Under the pieces are notes generated by a model. The model was given only the letters and a program-made list of their open reading frames with translations. It searched no databases and was not told the DNA's origin. DNA of 16,051 nucleotides. Origin: an uncultured Bacillota bacterium (GTDB taxonomy: Bacteria > Bacillota > Dehalobacteriia > UBA4068 > UBA4997). Of this stretch, positions 1 through 6,380 are shown in pieces. Position numbers and translations under genes: made by a program. The stretch covers positions 1 through 16,051 of the forward strand of contig CAQWMM010000040.1 of assembly GCA_948907985.1 (NCBI GenBank), given 5' to 3'. Each line of letters starts with the position of its first letter. The stretch's first letter is position 1.

Positions 1-1
1 C

Positions 2-1081
2 CCGGACAAAATTGCCGATACCATATCCGACGCGATTTTGGATTCGGCGCTGGAGCAAGACCCGGATTCCCGCGTGGCCTGCGAAACCTTTACCAATACC
101 GGTATGGTTTTGGTGGGCGGCGAGATTACTACCAAGGGTTATATGGATATTCCCAAAATTGCCCGCGATACCATTCGTGAAATTGGCTATACAGGCTCCA
201 GTATGGGTTTTGACGCGGATACCTGCGCTATTTTAACGAATATTGACGAGCAAAGCGCGGATATTGCCATGGGGGTGGACGTTGGCGGCGCCGGCGACCA
301 GGGCCTGATGTTTGGCTATGCCTGCCGGGAAACCCCGGAGCTGATGCCGCTGCCAATTATGCTGGCGCATAAGCTGGCGCGGGAGTTAACCCGTCTGCGC
401 AAGGAGGGCGAACTGCCCTGGCTGCGCCCGGACGGCAAATCACAGGTTACGGTGGAATATGACGAAAACGGCCAGCCCTGCAATATTGCCACGGTGGTGG
501 TTTCGGCACAGCATGACCCGGTGATTGAGATTGAAGAACTGCGTCGGGAGTTGAAAGAGAGGCTGATTAAAAAGGTTTTGCCCGCCGAACTGCTTTCTGC
601 GGATACGGTTTATCACATTAACCCGACGGGGCGTTTTGTGATTGGCGGCCCGCAGGGCGACAGCGGCCTGACCGGGCGTAAAATTATTGTGGATACCTAC
701 GGCGGCATGGCGCGGCACGGCGGCGGCTGCTTTTCCGGTAAAGACTGCACCAAGGTGGACCGTTCGGCGGCCTATATGGCGCGCTATATTGCCAAAAACT
801 GTGTGGCGGCTGGTCTGGCCGACCGGTTGGAAATTCAGCTGGCCTATGCCATCGGCGTGGCCGAGCCGGTTTCGGTGATGGTGGATACCTTTGGCACCGG
901 CAAAATGAGCGCCGCCGAAATTTCGGCCAAAATCCGCGCTAACTTTGATATGACGCCGGCCGGAATTATTAAAACCTTTGACCTGCGCCGTCCAATTTTT
1001 AAGCAGACTGCGTCCTATGGCCACTTTGGCCGGCCGGAACTGCCCTGGGAGCAGCTGGATATGGTTGATAAGCTGGGCTGA
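2..1081 (+). CDS. metK: S-adenosylmethionine synthetase, 3' part (5' end outside window)
   Basis: MetK makes S-adenosylmethionine from methionine and ATP, a cytoplasmic reaction releasing phosphate and pyrophosphate. The frame is open from base 2 and begins with PDKIADTISDAILD, which matches the conserved GHPDK.. segment near the N terminus of MetK, so only about 15-20 residues are missing; 359 residues are visible against a family length near 390. GGAGDQGLMFGYA (coding bases about 283-321) is the conserved nucleotide-binding hexapeptide region, and GGGCFSGKDCTKVDRSAAYMARYIAKN (coding about 721-801, shown here in parts only: GKDCTKVDRSAAY) is the signature-2 region. In that signature the usual Pro of GKDPTKVDRS is Cys. 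The protein ends in ELPWEQLDMVDKLG, a normal MetK C terminus. No clear terminator follows the TGA. MetK supplies SAM, which the reactivation protein encoded at 6562 would use, although the genes are separate transcription units. Confidence 0.97.
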   Translation, partial: PDKIADTISDAILDSALEQDPDSRVACETFTNTGMVLVGGEITTKGYMDIPKIARDTIREIGYTGSSMGFDADTCAILTNIDEQSADIAMGVDVGGAGDQGLMFGYACRETPELMPLPIMLAHKLARELTRLRKEGELPWLRPDGKSQVTVEYDENGQPCNIATVVVSAQHDPVIEIEELRRELKERLIKKVLPAELLSADTVYHINPTGRFVIGGPQGDSGLTGRKIIVDTYGGMARHGGGCFSGKDCTKVDRSAAYMARYIAKNCVAAGLADRLEIQLAYAIGVAEPVSVMVDTFGTGKMSAAEISAKIRANFDMTPAGIIKTFDLRRPIFKQTASYGHFGRPELPWEQLDMVDKLG

Positions 1082-1121
1082 TCCGGTTTAATTCCGGCAA
1101 AACTTAATATTAAACATAATT

Positions 1122-1161
1122 TCTGCATATACATTGCCACAGGAGGGAATGTATATGCAGA
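1122..1161 (+). promoter_or_regulatory. 14-bp perfect hairpin presenting the RBS of the LysM-GH18 gene in its loop
   Basis: Bases 1122-1135 (TCTGCATATACATT) are an exact reverse complement of 1148-1161. The 12-base loop (1136-1147) reads GCCACAGGAGGG, so the ribosome binding site AGGAGG (1141-1146) is in the loop, while the start codon ATG (1155-1157) is in the 3' arm. In RNA this would leave the Shine-Dalgarno exposed but pair the start codon. In DNA it is a 40-bp palindrome that could equally be an operator. What is seen is the exact palindrome; the regulatory role is inference. Confidence 0.7.
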
Positions 1162-2300
1162 TTTATATTGTGCAGCCGGGGGATTCGGTGGACGGTATTG
1201 CGGTGGCTTATGGTCTGGCGGCTTCGGAAATTATTTATAATAATCAGTTGGCTTATCCTTACCGGCTGGCGGTTGGTCAGGCGCTGCTGCTGGGCGCGCC
1301 GGGTACGCCGCAGAATCCGCGGGAGTTTATCAGCAGCGGTTATGCCTATCCTTTTATTGAGCAGAATATTTTGGCTGAAAGTCTGCCTTATTTAAGTGAA
1401 CTTTGTATTTTTTCCTATGGCTTTACGGCGGCTGGCGCGCTGGTTTATCCGGCGCTGCCGGATGAGTGGCTGATTGCGGCGGCGCTGGCGGAGAACTGCC
1501 GCCCGGTTTTGACGCTGACTCCGTTTGGTGAAGACGGTAATTTTAATAATTATTTGATTTCGGCCATGCTGAATGACGCGGCGGCGCGGCGGAATTTGTG
1601 TTGGGAACTGGCGGCGGTGATGAGGCTCAAGGGTTATCAGGGGGTTAACGTGGATTTTGAATATATCCTGGCGGAAGATCGGGATATGTTTTCGCTTTTT
1701 GTGGCGGAATTGGCTGTGATTATGCACGATAACGGCTTTACAATTTCGGTGGCGTTGGTTCCCAAAACCTATGCCGGGCAGCCGGGCCTGCTTTATGAGG
1801 GCATGGATTATGCGGCCCTGGGCGCGGCGGCAGATTTGGTGCTGGTGATGGCCTATGAATGGGGATACACATACAGCGAACCGATGCCGATTGCACCGCT
1901 GAATTGGGTGCGCCGGGTTTTGGATTATGCGGTAAGCGAGATTGAGCCGGACAAAATTCTGCTGGGGATTCCCAATTATGCCTACGATTGGACGCTGCCC
2001 TATGTTAAGGGCGAAACCAAAGCCCGCACGCTGGGCATTGTGGAGGCTATTCAACAGGCGGCGGAGCTGGGCGCGGAGATTATGTTTGACGAGCCTGCGC
2101 AAACGCCTTACTATAATTATACGCTGAACGAGCTGGAGCATGAAGTTTGGCTGGAAGATGTGCGCAGTTTGCAGGCCCGTTTTGCGCTGGTGCAGGAGTA
2201 TGGATTGGCCGGCGGCGGCTGGTGGCAGCTGATGCGGCTGTATCGTGCCGGCTGGCTGCTGCTGGCGGACACGTTTTATATAGCAAAAAACCAGGGGTGA
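1155..2300 (+). CDS. LysM-GH18 peptidoglycan N-acetylglucosaminidase, YaaH/SleL-like
   Basis: Predicted 381-residue glycoside hydrolase. Residues 3-47 are one LysM motif (YIVQPGDSVDGIAVAYGL...NQLAYPYRLAVGQALLL), which binds peptidoglycan; residues about 55-381 form a GH18 TIM barrel. The catalytic strand is GYQGVNVDFEY (160-170), with Glu169 as the predicted acid/base; the first Asp positions of the classical DxxDxDxE pattern are Gln162 and Asn165. Other barrel segments typical of the spore hydrolases YaaH/SleL are MAYEWGY (232-238), GIPNYAYDW (271-279) and EVWLEDVRSL (330-339). In that family the enzyme cleaves cortex peptidoglycan during germination. One LysM is present where SleL usually has two, and there is no signal peptide, which is normal for spore-coat-located members. 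I chose ATG 1155 because AGGAGG at 1141-1146 is 8 bases upstream; ATG 1149 is only 2 bases away and TTG 1134 precedes the site. Substrate and spore role are inferred from the family. Confidence 0.9.
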   Translation: MQIYIVQPGDSVDGIAVAYGLAASEIIYNNQLAYPYRLAVGQALLLGAPGTPQNPREFISSGYAYPFIEQNILAESLPYLSELCIFSYGFTAAGALVYPALPDEWLIAAALAENCRPVLTLTPFGEDGNFNNYLISAMLNDAAARRNLCWELAAVMRLKGYQGVNVDFEYILAEDRDMFSLFVAELAVIMHDNGFTISVALVPKTYAGQPGLLYEGMDYAALGAAADLVLVMAYEWGYTYSEPMPIAPLNWVRRVLDYAVSEIEPDKILLGIPNYAYDWTLPYVKGETKARTLGIVEAIQQAAELGAEIMFDEPAQTPYYNYTLNELEHEVWLEDVRSLQARFALVQEYGLAGGGWWQLMRLYRAGWLLLADTFYIAKNQG

Positions 2301-2321
2301 AAATAGCCCTTGATTTTTTTT
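2293..2321 (+). terminator. weak terminator-like hairpin after the GH18 gene
   Basis: AGGG (2293-2296) can pair with CCCT (2307-2310) across a 10-base loop, followed by TGA and eight T residues (2314-2321). It overlaps the stop codon. The stem is only 4 bp, so the call is weak, but the T run is clear and nothing else ends this transcript before the next promoter. Confidence 0.3.
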
Positions 2322-2353
2322 GTGAATTTTTCCAAAAAAATAGTAAAAAGCTA

Positions 2354-2382
2354 TTGACAAGCGCTGCCGGTGGTGTTATTAT
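2354..2382 (+). promoter_or_regulatory. sigma-A promoter of the ytr-like operon
   Basis: A perfect -35 TTGACA (2354-2359), a 17-bp spacer and -10 TATTAT (2377-2382, five of six to consensus). Transcription would start near 2389, giving a leader of about 370 bases before the repressor gene. The operator-like repeats begin immediately downstream, where a bound repressor would block escape of polymerase. Confidence 0.85.
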
Positions 2383-2393
2383 ATAGGCATACT

Positions 2394-2456
2394 AAGTGTA
2401 TTAAGTGATTTAGAACAGTTAAGTGCATTAATACGGGTAAATGTACTAGTACGGTC
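2394..2456 (+). repeat. degenerate 9-bp-phased direct repeat downstream of the promoter
   Basis: Seven consecutive 9-mers in register: AAGTGTATT, AAGTGATTT, AGAACAGTT, AAGTGCATT, AATACGGGT, AAATGTACT, AGTACGGTC. AAGTG or AAATG recurs at 2394, 2403, 2421 and 2439 (intervals 9, 18, 18). A stronger 11-base version, TAAGTGYATTA, occurs at 2393-2403 and 2420-2430, with a two-mismatch copy at 2438-2448. The array contains the operator-like site and probably holds several binding sites. Confidence 0.5.
2395..2419 (+). promoter_or_regulatory. candidate YtrA-type operator
   Basis: AGTGTA (2395-2400), 13 bases, AACAGT (2414-2419). As I recall, the operator described for Bacillus subtilis YtrA is AGTGTA-13 bp-AACACT; this site has the same spacing and 11 of 12 of those bases. 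It lies 12 bases downstream of the -10 element and in front of an operon whose first gene encodes a YtrA-type GntR repressor, so autorepression is the natural reading. The literature match is from memory; binding is inferred. Confidence 0.6.
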
Positions 2457-2494
2457 GATAGTGTGAGTTGTGTAAAAATCAGGAGGCGTTTGTG

Positions 2495-2548
2495 ATGTGG
2501 GCTGCTTTTGGCATTTTGCTGCTGCTTTGGTGGGAGTCAACATTCTAA
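2495..2548 (+). CDS. possible 17-residue hydrophobic peptide
   Basis: AGGAGG at 2481-2486 lies 8 bases before ATG 2495, ideal spacing, and the frame reads MWAAFGILLLLWWESTF then TAA. Residues 2-13 are almost entirely hydrophobic with three Trp, long enough for a short membrane-inserted segment; the tail ESTF is polar. GTG 2492 in the same frame could add one Met. It sits in the leader of the ytr-like operon, about 210 bases before the repressor gene, and would be cotranscribed. I do not recognise the family. It could be a small membrane protein, a translated regulatory leader peptide, or chance. The strong RBS is the main support; its sequence AGGAGGCG is the same as that of the next gene. 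Confidence 0.5.
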   Translation: MWAAFGILLLLWWESTF

Positions 2549-2575
2549 GCGGCAGAAAAATCGTTGATTGCTCGG

Positions 2576-2691
2576 TTGTGTGAGTTTTTAATGATGTGTG
2601 TAGATTGTGTGAGCTTTTCTGTGATGTGCGTGTTGTGTGAGTTTTCTGTGATGTGTGTGTGTTGTGTGAGTTTTTTTCTGTGATTGTGTGG
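2576..2691 (+). repeat. four imperfect ~29-nt G/T-rich tandem repeats
   Basis: Copies begin with TTGTGTGAG at 2576, 2605, 2633 and 2662, so the period is 29, 28 and 29 bases. The unit is roughly TTGTGTGAG, a T run, then CTGTGATGTGTGTG. Only about five C residues occur in 116 bases. The period is not a multiple of three, so it is not a repeated coding segment. A related TGTGATGTG is also found at the start of the small peptide (2491-2499). The transcript would be U/G-rich and poorly structured. Confidence 0.8.
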
Positions 2692-2759
2692 AGGTGTAAA
2701 AATTTGTGCAGGTGATGGTATATCGAGATGAAGACACTTGGCAAAGAGAGGAGGCGCAG

Positions 2760-3176
2760 ATGGGAATGATTACGATTGATTATAAGGATCGGCGGCCGCT
2801 TTACCAGCAGTTAATGGAAAAGATTGAAGAGCTGGCCCTAAACGGTTTGATTAAGGCGGACGAACAACTGCCTTCTGTGCGCAGTCTGGCTGTTGATTTG
2901 GCAATTAACCCCAACACGATTCAGCGTGCTTATAGCGAGTTGGAAAAAAAGGGCGTTGTGTATTCGGTGCCGGGGCGGGGGAGTTTTCTGGCGGCCAGCC
3001 AGGAGGCGCTGCTTTCGCAATCAAGGGCAATTATCCTGCGGGAGTTGGCGCAGCTGGCTGAACGGGCCAAAGGTTGCGGAATGGATAGAGCGGCCTTTTT
3101 AGCCGGCGCTGCCAAGTTTTATGATGAAGGGAATGATGATAGTGATAACAACACAAAATATCAGCAAGCGCTTTAA
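2760..3176 (+). CDS. GntR-family transcriptional repressor, YtrA subfamily
   Basis: A 138-residue regulator. It starts MGMITIDYKDRRPLYQQLMEKIEELALNG, typical of the short YtrA subfamily; the GntR winged helix-turn-helix spans about residues 30-76 (LPSVRSLAVDLAINPNTIQRAYSELEKKG followed by the wing VYSVPGRGSFLA). The remaining ~60 residues are a short helical dimerisation tail, with no large effector domain. YtrA proteins repress their own operon and are relieved by cell-wall-active antibiotics in Bacillus subtilis. ATG 2760 has AGGAGG (2749-2754) 5 bases upstream and fits the family N terminus. An in-frame GTG at 2706 with GGAGGTG (2690-2696) 9 bases upstream could give an 18-residue extension. 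The 3' end overlaps the ATPase gene, implying translational coupling. An operator-like site lies at 2395-2419. Confidence 0.92.
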   Translation: MGMITIDYKDRRPLYQQLMEKIEELALNGLIKADEQLPSVRSLAVDLAINPNTIQRAYSELEKKGVVYSVPGRGSFLAASQEALLSQSRAIILRELAQLAERAKGCGMDRAAFLAGAAKFYDEGNDDSDNNTKYQQAL

Positions 3177-4038
3177 TGATGTTTTGGCGCTGAACGACAT
3201 CAGCCTGAATATCAATAAGGGGGCTGTTTTTGGTCTGGTGGGTACCAACGGTGCGGGTAAAAGCACGTTTTTGCGCCTTTTGGCCGGCATTTACCGGCCG
3301 GACAGCGGCAGTATTACCATTGACGAACAGCAGGTTTGGGAAAACACCGAAGTTAAGCGCCGGGTGTTTTATATATCTGATGAGCAGTATTTTTTTGCTA
3401 ACGCCACGCCGCTGGAAGTTGCCAAATATTATAACGGTATTTATCCTAATTTTAATTTGCAGCGTTTTGATGAGTTGATGCAGGGCTTTGAGCTGACCAG
3501 CAGCCGTAAAATCAGCACTTTCAGTAAGGGTATGAAAAAGCAGCTTTCGGTAATTTTGGGCCTTTGCGCCGGTGTTGACTATATTTTTTGTGATGAAACC
3601 TTTGACGGCCTCGATCCGGTGATGCGCCATGCGGTGAAAAGCCTGTTTGCGGCCGATGTGGCGGATCGGGGGCTGACCCCGATTATCGCTTCGCATAACC
3701 TGCGCGAACTGGAAGACATTTGCGATCACGTCGGTCTGCTGCATAGGGGCGGCGTGCTGCTGGAAAAAGACCTGGATGACATGAAACTGGGCGCGGGCAA
3801 GGTGCAGTGCGTTTTGCCGGAGGGGGTTCAGACGGATTCTCTGGGGCTGAATATTGTTATTGACGAGCAGCGCGGCCAGCTGCATACGCTGATTGCCCGC
3901 GGCAGTCAGGAGGAAATTATGGCCAAGGTGGCGGCGGTCAATCCTGTATTTATGGAGTTTTTGCCGCTGACGCTGGAAGAATTTTTCATTATGGAAACGG
4001 AGGTGGCCGGTTATGACCTTAAAAAACTCTTTATCTAA
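3121..4038 (+). CDS. ABC transporter ATP-binding protein, YtrB-like
   Basis: ATPase subunit of the exporter-type ABC system whose membrane partner is the next gene. In the longest reading (305 residues): Walker A GTNGAGKST (41-49), a degenerate signature FSKGMKK (134-140) instead of LSGGQ, Walker B YIFCDE (154-159), D-loop GLD (163-165) and H-loop His192 in IIASHN. The canonical Q-loop region reads ISDEQYFF. FSKGMKKQ-type signatures are common in this family. Residues beyond about 225 form a C-terminal domain of unknown role. The reading frame opens at ATG 3121, inside the repressor gene (56-bp overlap), and I give that as the outer limit. Further in-frame starts are ATG 3124, 3133, 3136 and GTG 3142; AAGGGA (3127-3132) is best spaced for GTG 3142, which would give MITTQNISKRF. 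The exact start is therefore uncertain; the function is not. Confidence 0.93.
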   Translation: MMKGMMIVITTQNISKRFNDVLALNDISLNINKGAVFGLVGTNGAGKSTFLRLLAGIYRPDSGSITIDEQQVWENTEVKRRVFYISDEQYFFANATPLEVAKYYNGIYPNFNLQRFDELMQGFELTSSRKISTFSKGMKKQLSVILGLCAGVDYIFCDETFDGLDPVMRHAVKSLFAADVADRGLTPIIASHNLRELEDICDHVGLLHRGGVLLEKDLDDMKLGAGKVQCVLPEGVQTDSLGLNIVIDEQRGQLHTLIARGSQEEIMAKVAAVNPVFMEFLPLTLEEFFIMETEVAGYDLKKLFI

Positions 4039-6334
4039 AAACGCTAATGATAATAAGGAGAACAGCGTAAGCGGAGCCGGTTCTTTTTCGCTTTGGCGGC
4101 TGACGCTGAAAAGCATTAAACGGCATATCTGGCTGCCGATTTTGGCCTTGCTGGGCTTTGTGCTGGCGATGCCGGTGGCCTCGGCGCTGGCTATCAACAA
4201 TTTTTCCGATTGGTATTTTGATGAAGATCCGGTGCAGAAGCTTTCATATTATACAAACTGGGCTAGCGATCTAATGGTGATGTGGCAGATGTTTTCTGCC
4301 AGTATCATTGTGGTTGGCGCGATTCTGGCTATTTTTGTGATGTTCCGTTATTTGCATGTCCGCGCACAGGTGGATTTTTATCATAGCCTGCCGGTGCGGC
4401 GCGAGCAGTTTTTTGCCGCTAATTTGCTGGCTGCTTTTCTGGTCTTTCTGGCGCCTTATCTGCTGGCAACGCTGCTGAACCTGTTGGTGTTGGGCGTAAG
4501 CGGCTGGACGGCCTATGTGAATATTGGTCTGTATATGCAGTTCGTTCTGTTTAACATAGTGGTTTATGTGCTGTTTATGGCCTGCGCCTGTCTGGCAATG
4601 CAGCTTTCCGGCACTATGCCTTCGGCGCTTAAAATTTTGGTTATGACCTTTGGCCTGGCGCCGTTGCTGGCCGGTATGTATGAATTGCTGGGCGGAGTGT
4701 TTTTGCAAACCTGGGTTTCCATGTTTTCGTCCATCAGCATTGTGTTGCTTAAAGCCTCGGTGGTTGAGCGTTATTTTATGGTCGGCGCTATGGCGCGGGG
4801 CGATTGGTGGGCTGCTGATCATGTGCAGATTATTTGCTGGCAGGATTGGCTGGCGGCGATTTTGCTGACTGTGGTAATGTTGGCGTTCAGTCTGGTTCTC
4901 TATCGCCGGCGCAGATCGGAGGCCGCAGGCAGCACGCTGGCCTTTGGCTGGCAAAAGCCGTTTTATAAGTATCCGCTGGTGGTTTGCAGCGGTATCATGC
5001 TGGGCGTGTTCTTCTATCTGGCGGGTGAAAGCAGCATTTTGTGGCTGTATTTTGGCGCGATACTTGGCACAATGTTTATGGCTTTGCTGCTGGAGGTTTT
5101 CATCAAGAGCGACTTTAAGGCCGTTAAAAAGGGCTGGCGTTCGGCGCTGGTGGCCTCGGTGGCGGTTTGCCTGCTGCTTTCGGCCTATGCCTTTGACTGG
5201 TTCGGTTTTGATCGTAGCTGCCCCGACGCTGATAAGGTGGAGGTAGTTTCCGTTTACAGCACAAATTTGCAGAACTTAACCGGTGATTATTATGGTTATT
5301 GGAACGATGATTTTTGGGAAAATTATTGGAGGCTGAACCGAACAGACGCGCTGTCTGCTTATAATCATCTAGTGTTCGCCGAGCCGGAGAATGTGGCGGC
5401 GGTGTTTGCACTGGTGGGTAATGCGCAAAATCTTGAAAGCTTTGCTTCTGATCAATATGGTTTCCCGTATGTCAGCGATAATCTGCGGGTTTATTATAAG
5501 ATGAAAAACGGCTCTATGCGGGCGCGTTCTTATTGGACTGTTGATTGCTTAAACGGAGCTTCGCAGCAGGCCTATGAAACTATTCTGGCCAGCGATGAAT
5601 GGCGGCGGCAGCTGGCGGTTAACCGGCTGGATTTGGAACACACCGTGGTTTGCAGCCTGGATAGCTATCAGCTGGGTAGAAGCGATGATTATCTTTATTT
5701 GCAGGATTTGAAGTCGGAGGACGAATGGCAGCATTTTCTACAAACTCTGCGCAGCGAATATGCCAAGCTGACAGCGGACGATCTGCTTTACAGCAGCCCG
5801 GTTGGCAATCTGGAGTTGGGCGAATATAAAGAGCGCACCTATAATCCGGAGAATGGTTATTATGATTATAGAGGTATGAGCCGTTATGACGTCAAGATTT
5901 ATCCCAGCATGACGGATACGATTGCCCTGCTTAATCAGCTAACTGACAATATGCTGGCGGCTGACCTGGATATCAACGAAGTTGTGGAAATACGCGAATA
6001 CCGCAAATGGACGGAGGCGGACGAGGGCGCGGCTATGCCAGCGGAAGATTATATTACGGAAAAAGCGCAAACCTCGAACCAGGACGGACTGGTGGCCAGC
6101 TATCGTCCGGAAACCGATGCGGCCAAGATTGAAGAGATTTTGCAAAACACCGTTACGGACAGCGCTTTTTGGCACACCGGCCTGTTTGGGGATAGTATGG
6201 TGAACACTTACTATGAAGTGAACTATAAAAATGCGGTAACCTGGGATAATGGGGATGAGGAGATTGAACTGAAGATGAGGACCTTGTATCCTAAGCCCAG
6301 CCGTGAGTTGTTCGCGAGTTTTATAAAAAATTAA
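4013..6334 (+). CDS. ABC transporter permease with large C-terminal soluble domain
   Basis: A 773-residue membrane subunit. About nine hydrophobic segments occupy roughly residues 41-61, 92-112, 137-161, 172-197, 207-229, 280-297, 318-336, 341-363 and 377-393. After the last one comes a ~375-residue polar region (from FDRSCPDADKVEVVSVYS to the end) rich in Tyr, Asp and Glu with no further membrane segment, probably outside the cell. The motif VDFYHSLPVRREQFF (120-134) is characteristic of YtrC/YtrD-like ABC-2-type permeases of Bacillota. I recall a domain family (DUF6449) at the C terminus of such permeases but cannot confirm membership. RBS GGAGGT (3999-4004) lies 8 bases before ATG 4013, and the gene overlaps the ATPase gene by 26 bp. 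With only one permease gene, the transporter is probably a homodimer of this chain with two ATPases. Substrate unknown; export or lipid-II-cycle protection is inferred from the ytr operon. Confidence 0.88.
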   Translation: MTLKNSLSKNANDNKENSVSGAGSFSLWRLTLKSIKRHIWLPILALLGFVLAMPVASALAINNFSDWYFDEDPVQKLSYYTNWASDLMVMWQMFSASIIVVGAILAIFVMFRYLHVRAQVDFYHSLPVRREQFFAANLLAAFLVFLAPYLLATLLNLLVLGVSGWTAYVNIGLYMQFVLFNIVVYVLFMACACLAMQLSGTMPSALKILVMTFGLAPLLAGMYELLGGVFLQTWVSMFSSISIVLLKASVVERYFMVGAMARGDWWAADHVQIICWQDWLAAILLTVVMLAFSLVLYRRRRSEAAGSTLAFGWQKPFYKYPLVVCSGIMLGVFFYLAGESSILWLYFGAILGTMFMALLLEVFIKSDFKAVKKGWRSALVASVAVCLLLSAYAFDWFGFDRSCPDADKVEVVSVYSTNLQNLTGDYYGYWNDDFWENYWRLNRTDALSAYNHLVFAEPENVAAVFALVGNAQNLESFASDQYGFPYVSDNLRVYYKMKNGSMRARSYWTVDCLNGASQQAYETILASDEWRRQLAVNRLDLEHTVVCSLDSYQLGRSDDYLYLQDLKSEDEWQHFLQTLRSEYAKLTADDLLYSSPVGNLELGEYKERTYNPENGYYDYRGMSRYDVKIYPSMTDTIALLNQLTDNMLAADLDINEVVEIREYRKWTEADEGAAMPAEDYITEKAQTSNQDGLVASYRPETDAAKIEEILQNTVTDSAFWHTGLFGDSMVNTYYEVNYKNAVTWDNGDEEIELKMRTLYPKPSRELFASFIKN

Positions 6335-6345
6335 ATATATAAAAG

Positions 6346-6380
6346 CAGCAGCGCCACTTGACAAACAAGCGGCGCTGCTG
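6346..6380 (+). promoter_or_regulatory. 10-bp inverted repeat overlapping the met operon promoter
   Basis: CAGCAGCGCC (6346-6355) is the exact reverse complement of GGCGCTGCTG (6371-6380). The 15-base spacer contains a second pairing, CTTG (6357-6360) with CAAG (6366-6369), so the RNA could fold into a stem of 10 + 4 bp with one A/C mismatch. It is 11 bases after the permease stop, so it may end the ytr-like transcript, but only TAAAATAAAG follows, not a T run. It also spans the -35 and spacer of the next promoter and so could be an operator. Confidence 0.65.

Larger units (their letters stand above)
2389..2759 (+). other. long 5' leader of the ytr-like operon
   Basis: This stretch has no large gene. 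Reading from the predicted transcription start it holds the 9-bp-phased operator region (2394-2456), a possible 17-aa peptide gene with its own RBS (2481-2548), a short unremarkable spacer (2549-2575), four G/T-rich ~29-nt repeats (2576-2691) and two ribosome-binding-site-like sequences in front of the repressor gene (GGAGGTG 2690-2696 and AGGAGG 2749-2754). The segment GTGTAAAAAT occurs twice, before each RBS region (2470-2479 and 2694-2703). Confidence 0.6.

Noticed and set aside
1082..1098. CCGG...CCGG as a metK terminator
   Set aside because: Only 4 bp, self-complementary by nature of CCGG, and no T run follows.
1114..1121. CATAATTT as a sporulation sigma-E -10 element for the GH18 gene
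   Set aside because: It fits the loose -10 pattern, but no matching -35 lies at the proper distance, so support is too weak.
1392..2360. 322-codon minus-strand open frame opposite the GH18 gene
   Set aside because: Arg/His/Gln-rich antisense of a well-supported gene, no RBS logic, no recognisable domain.
2576..2691. Short regularly spaced repeats as a CRISPR array
   Set aside because: The whole ~29-nt unit repeats with no unique spacers, only four copies, and no cas genes nearby.
2576..2691. CRP-type sites from the many TGTGA sequences
   Set aside because: TGTGA occurs only as direct repeats; the inverted TCACA half at the right spacing is absent.
2379..2744. 121-codon open frame on the minus strand (His/Thr/Ser-rich)
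   Set aside because: It is only the reverse of the G/T repeats and operator region, with no family similarity; repeat period is not a multiple of three.
3031..4200. 389-codon minus-strand open frame opposite the ABC ATPase
   Set aside because: Spans three genes with clear domains on the other strand; composition is typical of an antisense shadow.
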